A DNA stretch of 30,866 bases from the NCBI GenBank assembly GCA_035566895.1, contig DATMQA010000163.1:1-30866 (forward strand), given 5' to 3'. The position numbers and the translations under genes were made by a program. A model generated the notes under the pieces. The model was given only the letters and a program-made list of their open reading frames with translations, ran no database searches and was not told the DNA's origin. Origin of the DNA: DATMQA01 sp035566895 (lineage in GTDB: Bacteria > Verrucomicrobiota > Verrucomicrobiia > Limisphaerales > UBA8199). Shown piece by piece: positions 25,850 through 30,866 of the stretch. Each line of letters begins with the position of its first letter. The first letter of the stretch is position 1.

Positions 25850-27211
25850 ATGAGTGGAACAAACCAACCCCCTACCTCACGTCGCGAGTTTCTCAAAAAT
25901 ACTGGCCGCCTGGCGGCCGTCTCGGCGCTGGCAGGCGCCGCGATTCCTTATGTTCATGCCGCCGGGACGGACACGATACAGTTGGCCCTGGTTGGCTGCG
26001 GAGGCCGAGGCACCGGCGCGGCCGCCGATGCGCTGTCGGCCAAATGCGGACCGGAGAAGCTCGTTGCGATGGCCGATGTATTTGAGCAGCGGCTCGGCAC
26101 CAGTTGCGAGGCCTTGACCCGGAATCATGAGGCGCAAGTGGCCGTGCCCGAGGACCACAAGTTCATCGGATTCGACGCTTACCGGAGGGCGATGGATTGC
26201 CTGAAGCCGGGCGATGTGGTGATCCTGGCGACCCCGCCCGCGTTCCGCTGGGTGCATTTCACTTACGCGATTCAAAAGGGGTTGAACGTGTTCATGGAGA
26301 AGCCCGTGACCGTGGACGCTCCCACGACGCGCAGGATGCTGGCGCTGGCCGAGGAATCGGAGAAGAAGAACCTCAAGGTCGGCGTCGGGCTGATGATTCG
26401 GCATTGCAAGGCCCGGCAGGAACTGAAGCGGCGCATTGACGCCGGCGAAATCGGCGAGCTGACGATGCTGCGAGCCTATCGGATGGCGGCGGCGTCGGGG
26501 TTGGCTGCTCCAAATCGGTCGGAGATGACCGAGTTGCTGTATCAAATCCGGCGCTTTCACAGTTTCCTGTGGGCCAGCGGGGGCATTTTCAGCGATTATA
26601 ACATTCATCAAATCGACGAATGTTGCTGGATGAAGGGGTCCTGGCCGGTGCGGGCCCATGCCACCGGCGGCCGGCATTACCGGGGCGAGTCGCTGGACCA
26701 GAATTTCGACAACTACTCAGTTGAATATACGTTTGCCGACGGCACGAAGCTCTTTTTCGTTGGCCGCGCCGAAACGGGGTGCCACGACGAATTTGCCAGT
26801 TACGCGCACGGCACCAAGGGGTCGGCCGTGATTTCAACCGCAGGCCATACGCCGGGCAAGTGCAAGATTTTCAAAGGGCACAACGTCACGCGGGCGGATA
26901 TGCTTTGGACCTCCCCGCAACCCGAGCTCAGTCCTTACCGCCTGGAGTGGGAGGATTTGCTCACCGCGATTCGCGAGGATAAGCCTTACAACGAAGTGAA
27001 ACGCGGGGCCACCGCCAGCCTGGTCACCTCCATGGGGCGCATGGCCGCCCACACCGGCCAGGTGATCAACTACGAGGACATGCTCGCTTGCGAGCACGAA
27101 TTCGCGCCCACGGTGGACAAGCTGACAATGGACTCGCCCGCACCGCTCCAGTTAGCCGACGGTAAATACCCGGTGCCCGAGCCCGGCTTCAAGCGGGACA
27201 GGGAGTTCTAA
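25850..27211 (+). CDS. Tat-exported Gfo/Idh/MocA family oxidoreductase 2
   Basis: 453 residues from the ATG at 25850; an earlier in-frame ATG at 25742 would add 36 residues and bury the export signal. A Tat signal (SRREFLKNTGRLAAVSALAG) is followed by a Rossmann domain with a canonical loop (LALVGCGGRGTGAA), VVILATPPAFRWVH and MEKPVTVDAPT with catalytic-region K151. The C-terminal domain includes SGGIFSDYNIHQIDECCWMK. The enzyme probably acts on a sugar or polyol in the periplasm with tightly held NAD(P). It is only distantly similar to the protein at 3630-5090, so this is not a recent duplication. Its neighbour across a 160-base divergent region is the propeller gene. Confidence 0.93.
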   Translation: MSGTNQPPTSRREFLKNTGRLAAVSALAGAAIPYVHAAGTDTIQLALVGCGGRGTGAAADALSAKCGPEKLVAMADVFEQRLGTSCEALTRNHEAQVAVPEDHKFIGFDAYRRAMDCLKPGDVVILATPPAFRWVHFTYAIQKGLNVFMEKPVTVDAPTTRRMLALAEESEKKNLKVGVGLMIRHCKARQELKRRIDAGEIGELTMLRAYRMAAASGLAAPNRSEMTELLYQIRRFHSFLWASGGIFSDYNIHQIDECCWMKGSWPVRAHATGGRHYRGESLDQNFDNYSVEYTFADGTKLFFVGRAETGCHDEFASYAHGTKGSAVISTAGHTPGKCKIFKGHNVTRADMLWTSPQPELSPYRLEWEDLLTAIREDKPYNEVKRGATASLVTSMGRMAAHTGQVINYEDMLACEHEFAPTVDKLTMDSPAPLQLADGKYPVPEPGFKRDREF

Positions 27212-27213
27212 GC

Positions 27214-27240
27214 ATCTACGATTTACGATTTACGAATTTT
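27214..27240. repeat. TTTACGA word repeat
   Basis: Two bases after the oxidoreductase stop: ATCTACGATTTACGATTTACG followed by AATTTT, three copies of a 7-base word TTTACGA (first unit changed). It lies just upstream of the alkyltransferase remnant. Confidence 0.75.
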
Positions 27241-27273
27241 CCCGAGAACGGGGGGCGCTTTGATTGGGCTTGA

Positions 27274-27450
27274 TTTAGCTTGATCGCAGCAAGCACCACG
27301 AAACCGGCGACGGCCGGACACGCCCTGAGGGTTGGGCAGGGCGCATCCGGGGCCAGGCGGGTGTCGCTGGCCATACGGTTCGGAGGCCGTGATCGCCGAG
27401 GCGTCGAGCGCAAGCGCGCATTGCTCGCCCGTGAGCGGCGCGCGAACTAA
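27274..27450 (+). pseudogene. Remnant of Ada/Ogt O6-alkylguanine-DNA alkyltransferase
   Basis: The plus-strand frame after an in-frame TGA reads FSLIAASTTKPATAG, ..., RVSLAIRFGGRD, then RRGVERKRALLARERRAN and a TAA at 27448-27450. This aligns by eye with the C-terminal domain of Ada/Ogt, where a typical order is IAxxIGKPxAVRAVA, NPVALAIPCHRV, GYRWGVERKRALLARE. The segment holding the active-site PCHR is missing between LAI and RFGG, and so is the following GYRW segment. No start codon or N-terminal part exists, because the Gfo gene and a word repeat lie directly upstream. It ends nine bases before alkB, the place an ada-alkB operon would have it. The call rests on about 50 residues. Confidence 0.5.
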
Positions 27451-27459
27451 GTTAAGCCC

Positions 27460-28059
27460 ATGGAACTATTCGGCAACAACTCGCCGACCAACCTGCTGCC
27501 TGGCGACGGGACGGTGAATTATTATGGGCGCATCCTCAGCCTTGACGCGGCGTGGAAGCACCATGCCGCGTTGCTCAGCCAGGTCCCTTGGAAACACGAC
27601 GAGGCAGTCATCTTTGGTAAGCATATCGTGACGGCGCGGAAGGTCGCGTGGTATGGCGACGCCAATTATTCCTACACCTACTCCGGCACGACCAAGCAGG
27701 CCCTGGTTTGGAACGAGGAATTGCTGTCGCTCAAAGCCCTCGTGGAAGAATTAACCGAGGCTAAATTCAATTCCTGCCTGCTCAATCTCTATCACGACGG
27801 CAACGAAGGCGTGGGCTGGCACAGTGACGATGAGAAATCGCTTGCCCGAAACGCATCCATCGCTTCATTGAGCCTCGGCGCAGAAAGAGAATTTCGCTTC
27901 AAGCACAAGCAAACCCAGCAGTCTGTTTCCCTCATTCTTGAACACGGCAGCCTGCTGGTAATGAAGGATACCGCTCAAGCGCACTGGCTGCACAGCCTGC
28001 CGAAATCAAAAAAATCAAAACCCCGAGAATCAGCCTCACCTTTCGCACGATCGTTTTGA
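27460..28059 (+). CDS. alkB: AlkB-type 2-oxoglutarate/Fe(II) dioxygenase, 3' frameshifted
   Basis: 199 residues as read. AlkB-family enzymes remove alkyl groups from bases by oxidative demethylation. The core is intact: NSCLLNLYHDGNEGVGWHSD with iron ligands H121 and D123, SLSLGAEREFRFKHK, and the second histidine H178 in HWLHSLPKSKK. After an A7 tract at 28008-28014 the frame ends abnormally (SKPRESASPFARSF). One extra A would give IKTPRISLTFRTIVLK, ending at TGA 28062-28064. PRxxLTFR is the family motif whose arginines bind 2-oxoglutarate. So the gene is either a fresh pseudogene, rescued by slippage, or carries a sequencing error. An alkyltransferase remnant lies directly upstream. Confidence 0.85.
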   Translation: MELFGNNSPTNLLPGDGTVNYYGRILSLDAAWKHHAALLSQVPWKHDEAVIFGKHIVTARKVAWYGDANYSYTYSGTTKQALVWNEELLSLKALVEELTEAKFNSCLLNLYHDGNEGVGWHSDDEKSLARNASIASLSLGAEREFRFKHKQTQQSVSLILEHGSLLVMKDTAQAHWLHSLPKSKKSKPRESASPFARSF

Positions 28060-28224
28060 AGTGATGCGCGGGCCGAGCGCACGCACCCAAACGCTTCGCG
28101 ACTTCCTTCGCAGGTTCGCTTTCAGCGCTTTCAAATCCTTCGCGCCCGACGAGCAAGTTGCGGAGTTGAAAGGCGGAGGGTTCGCCCAGGATGTTTTCTC
28201 TGCGTTTAATCGCGCCGGATGGAA

Positions 28225-30866
28225 TCAATTGCCCGTGGTGATTACCCGGTAGAAGCGCTGGGGGGAGCCGCTGGTTGGGAAGGTGACGGTCACGTTGGTA
28301 TTCAAGGCGGTCACGTTGCTGAGAACCGACCAGGAAGGCGGGTTGAGCGAAGTTTCGGACTGAACGGTGTAGGTCACGCCGATAGCGGCGGGGAAGGACA
28401 GGGAGACGGTGTTGCCCTGCGCGGTTGCGAGCAAGACCAGCGGAGGCAGGAACCGCTTGCCGGCCGGGCCGGCGTTGTAGATGGAGGCGATTTCAGCCGC
28501 GGAGAGCGGACGGTTGTAAAGGGTGACTTCGTCCACCAGACCGGGGAAATACTCGCCGCAGCAGACCGAGCTGCCAATGCGCAGGCCGGTCGCGTCCCCG
28601 ATGTAATTCTGTTGCGCGGCGGCGGTCCCGCCCAAGACGCCATTGACATAAACCGCGGCGTTGGTGCCGTCGAATGTCGCAGTGAAGTGATACCAAACAT
28701 TGGGCGAGGGAAACACGCCGGAACCGAGAAACGTGGAGCAACCGCCCGGTGGACGAAGTTGAACGCCGAGTTGGCCATCGGTCATCTCGAGGCCCCAATC
28801 AAAACAATTGTTCAGCGAGCCGATGATCGTGTGGCGCCCGCTCGGCAGCGAGGAGGGATTGACCCAGGCTTCGAGGGTCCAGTTCGAGCCGGCGCTCCAG
28901 GTCCCGAGGTTCACGTAGCTGTTGACGCCATCCAGTTTGAAGGCGGTGCCGACGCGGCCGGGAGCATAAGCGGCATTGCCCTGGAGGGTGCCGTTGTGGG
29001 AGCCGAGTTGATCAAGCGCGTTGCTTTCACCGCGCCACCAGCCGAGCAGGCCGCTGGGCGCAAACACCGGCGCATAGACCGTGACGTTATAGAACTGCTC
29101 AGCGAACAGGCCGGCGGCGTCGGTCGCGCGGACGACAGAGTTGAAGGTGCCGGTGTTGGTGGGGGTGCCGCTGAGGAGGCCCGCCGAATTGAAGGTGAGG
29201 CCCGGGGGCAAGCTGCCGCTTTTAAGCGAATAGAGGACAGTTGGGGTGCCGCGGGTCGAAACGATGGATTGGCTGTAGGGCTGATTGACGATGGCATCGG
29301 GCAACGTGGGCAGCGTCGTGAAATAAGGGCCGCTGGTGGTTTTGCCGGCAGCGCTCGCGTAGTAAATCCCCGCGATTTCCTGCGCGGTCAGGGCCCGATT
29401 GTAGAGGGCGGCTTCATCAATCCGGCCCTTAAGAAAAAAGGTACGTGTCCCGTTATCAGTATCGCCGCCCAGGAGCAAAGGATTGCTGTCGTAAGCTATG
29501 TTGCGGTCGGCCAAGCCGCTGGCGACGTCGGTGTTGTTGAGATAAAGCACCTGCTGCCGAGTCGCGCTATCGAAGGTATAAGCGACGTGATACCATTGCG
29601 CGACCGTAGGGGTGAAAGGAGAGGAGAGGGTCGGGCCGAATCCGTTGACACTCGAGATGACGGCTTTGAGGGAGCCATTCTCGAGCCAAAGCAAGAAAGA
29701 ATCCAATGTGCTACCGCCGAGAGGTTTGTCGAAAATGACCTGGATGCCGGTGTTGGCGTCAAACCTGACCCAGGCCTCGATGGTGAGGGAGGCCGGGCGC
29801 AGGCTGGGCGAATCGGGAATCAAGACACAATCGGAGATGCCGTCCAGCGCGAAGGCCTGGCCGACCTCGCCCGGCGCGTAGAGGGTTGCATTGAGAGCGG
29901 TGCCGTTGTTGGTGCCGGCCGAATCCAGCGCATTATTCTCGGCGCGCCACCAGGAAACCAGGCCGGCGGGCGGTGGGACAGGCGTGGCCACGCGCAGCGA
30001 GAAGTTTTGGTCGGCATAGAGTCCCGCGGCATCCGTCGCGCGTATGGTGAAAGTGAAGAGGGCGGCGTTGGTCGGCACGACCGGCAATGCGTTAGTCGGC
30101 GTCCCGCTCAACAGGCCTTGAGAATTGAACGTCAGGCCCGGAGGCAAAGAGCCGCCGGTCAACGTATAACTCACGGATGGGGCGCCCCGGACAGTGGAAA
30201 CCATTTGGGTGTAGGCAATGCCGTAGGCCGCATCCGGCAGGACGGGCGGGATGGTGAAGTAGGGGCCGGCAGGAGTTTTGCCCGCCGCGTCGGCGTTGTA
30301 AATTGCAGCGATTTCCCCCGGGCCTAGCGCGCGGTTGTAAAGCGTGGCTTCGTCGATGCGTCCCTGGAGGAACGAGGTCAGGCTGCCGTTGTCAACGTCA
30401 GCGCCCAGGAACAGCGGATGGGTATCATAGCCAATTCCGAGGTTGGAGATGCCGAAGGCGACGGCGGCGCCGTTCAAATAGAGAATCTGTTGTTTGGTGG
30501 AATCATCGAAAGTGAAGGCGACGTGGTACCATTGCCCCGAGACAGGGGAGAATGCGAAGCTGACTGGGGAACTGGCGCCGTTGATGTCTGATATGGTTCC
30601 TTTCAGGTAGCCGTTTTCCAGCCAGACCTGGTAGGAGTCGCTGACGCCGCCGCCGACGGTTTTGGCGATGATGCTCTGGACGCCATTGGGGGAGAAGAAC
30701 ATGACCCAGGCATCGAGAGTGACGGAAGCGGGGCGGAGGGCCGGCGCATCCAGGATTTCTACCGCGTCGCTGCTGCCGCTCAGGGAGAAGGCCTGGCCTA
30801 CTTTGCCGGGGGCGAAGCTGGCGTTGTTGATCAGGAACCCGTTATTGCCGCCGATGGAATCCAGGG
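28225..30866 (-). CDS. Multi-LamG surface protein, 5' end outside window
   Basis: About 879 residues are visible; the frame stays open through the right edge (LDSIGGNNG at the boundary), so the start lies beyond. Order from the N-terminal side: LamG module 1 (about 30866-30280), a putative-Ig He_PIG domain (SLPPGLTFNSQGLLSGTPTN), LamG 2 (VSWWRAENNALDS onward, about 29960-29345), He_PIG 2 (SLPPGLTFNSAGLLSGTPTN), LamG 3 (LGWWRGESNALDQ, about 29040-28440) and a C-terminal strand domain ending PQRFYRVITTGN, a common end in verrucomicrobial exported proteins. LamG modules bind glycans. Modules share GRIDEA.LYNRAL and QWYHVA.TFD motifs. It is probably secreted or on the cell surface and is convergent with alkB. 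Confidence 0.9.
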   Translation of the reverse strand, partial: LDSIGGNNGFLINNASFAPGKVGQAFSLSGSSDAVEILDAPALRPASVTLDAWVMFFSPNGVQSIIAKTVGGGVSDSYQVWLENGYLKGTISDINGASSPVSFAFSPVSGQWYHVAFTFDDSTKQQILYLNGAAVAFGISNLGIGYDTHPLFLGADVDNGSLTSFLQGRIDEATLYNRALGPGEIAAIYNADAAGKTPAGPYFTIPPVLPDAAYGIAYTQMVSTVRGAPSVSYTLTGGSLPPGLTFNSQGLLSGTPTNALPVVPTNAALFTFTIRATDAAGLYADQNFSLRVATPVPPPAGLVSWWRAENNALDSAGTNNGTALNATLYAPGEVGQAFALDGISDCVLIPDSPSLRPASLTIEAWVRFDANTGIQVIFDKPLGGSTLDSFLLWLENGSLKAVISSVNGFGPTLSSPFTPTVAQWYHVAYTFDSATRQQVLYLNNTDVASGLADRNIAYDSNPLLLGGDTDNGTRTFFLKGRIDEAALYNRALTAQEIAGIYYASAAGKTTSGPYFTTLPTLPDAIVNQPYSQSIVSTRGTPTVLYSLKSGSLPPGLTFNSAGLLSGTPTNTGTFNSVVRATDAAGLFAEQFYNVTVYAPVFAPSGLLGWWRGESNALDQLGSHNGTLQGNAAYAPGRVGTAFKLDGVNSYVNLGTWSAGSNWTLEAWVNPSSLPSGRHTIIGSLNNCFDWGLEMTDGQLGVQLRPPGGCSTFLGSGVFPSPNVWYHFTATFDGTNAAVYVNGVLGGTAAAQQNYIGDATGLRIGSSVCCGEYFPGLVDEVTLYNRPLSAAEIASIYNAGPAGKRFLPPLVLLATAQGNTVSLSFPAAIGVTYTVQSETSLNPPSWSVLSNVTALNTNVTVTFPTSGSPQRFYRVITTGN

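Noticed and set aside
28061..28252. Small plus-strand frame after alkB
   Set aside because: Basic, low-information peptide overlapping the end of the LamG gene; no homology that I recognise.
28219..30327. Plus-strand open frame of 702 codons opposite the LamG protein
   Set aside because: Repetitive only because the LamG modules repeat; the minus frame has clear LamG and He_PIG motifs.

Overview
The window looks like a chromosomal piece from a Gram-negative, GC-rich member of the Verrucomicrobiota, probably close to the Pedosphaera/Limisphaera-type lineages. This is inferred from gene content: a PEP-CTERM exported protein, two Tat-exported Gfo/Idh/MocA oxidoreductases, a TPR-sulfotransferase, a LamG/putative-Ig surface protein with an FYR-type C-terminus, and an SSS sodium:solute symporter. 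No rRNA, tRNA, phage, IS transposase or CRISPR array was seen.

Layout. 1-3500 (+): the tail of an unknown gene, a small NTF2-like protein, a PEP-CTERM protein with a strong terminator, and a TPR-sulfotransferase. 3630-7163 (-): thiC, preceded by a clear TPP riboswitch and a sigma70-like promoter, followed 11 bases later by a Tat-type Gfo/Idh/MocA oxidoreductase. 7249-9141 (-): a soluble hybrid histidine kinase (REC-HisKA-HATPase-REC). 9474-9656 (+): a DUF1328 membrane peptide. 9766-16090 (-): a tightly packed run of membrane protein, adenylate kinase, zinc ribbon, fmt, O-methyltransferase and LTA-synthase-like sulfatase, then a lipoprotein. 16157-20439 (-): Nnr (NADHX repair) and the two subunits of a 2-oxoacid:ferredoxin oxidoreductase. 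20613-24527 (+): a divergent UreF-like protein, an SSS symporter and an RlmI-type rRNA methyltransferase. 24476-25687 (-): a six-repeat NHL-like beta-propeller. 25850-28059 (+): a second Tat Gfo/Idh/MocA protein, the remains of an Ada/Ogt alkyltransferase, and a frameshifted alkB. 28225-30866 (-): a large LamG-module protein that runs off the right edge.

The most unusual feature is not a gene system. Most longer intergenic gaps carry a short run of degenerate tandem 'words' of about 6-10 bases, and the word family differs between gaps (CACCAAA, GGGACCAAGGGACTA, GTTAA, GATTACG, GGTAATC, GGTTATC, ACAGAGACGC, TTTACGA). Several start within a few bases of a stop codon, and two supply the stop codon of the adjacent gene. 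Three copies of the same style of sequence lie in frame inside the adjacent thiC and oxidoreductase genes, in variable linkers. A separate near-perfect 24-base inverted repeat (23140-23215) looks like a REP/MITE-type element.

The second notable locus is an alkylation-repair pair that appears to be decaying. The alkyltransferase remnant lacks its PCHR active site, and alkB has a one-base shift in an A7 tract that removes the 2-oxoglutarate-binding PRxxLTFR motif. I found no convincing new multi-gene defence or biosynthetic system here.
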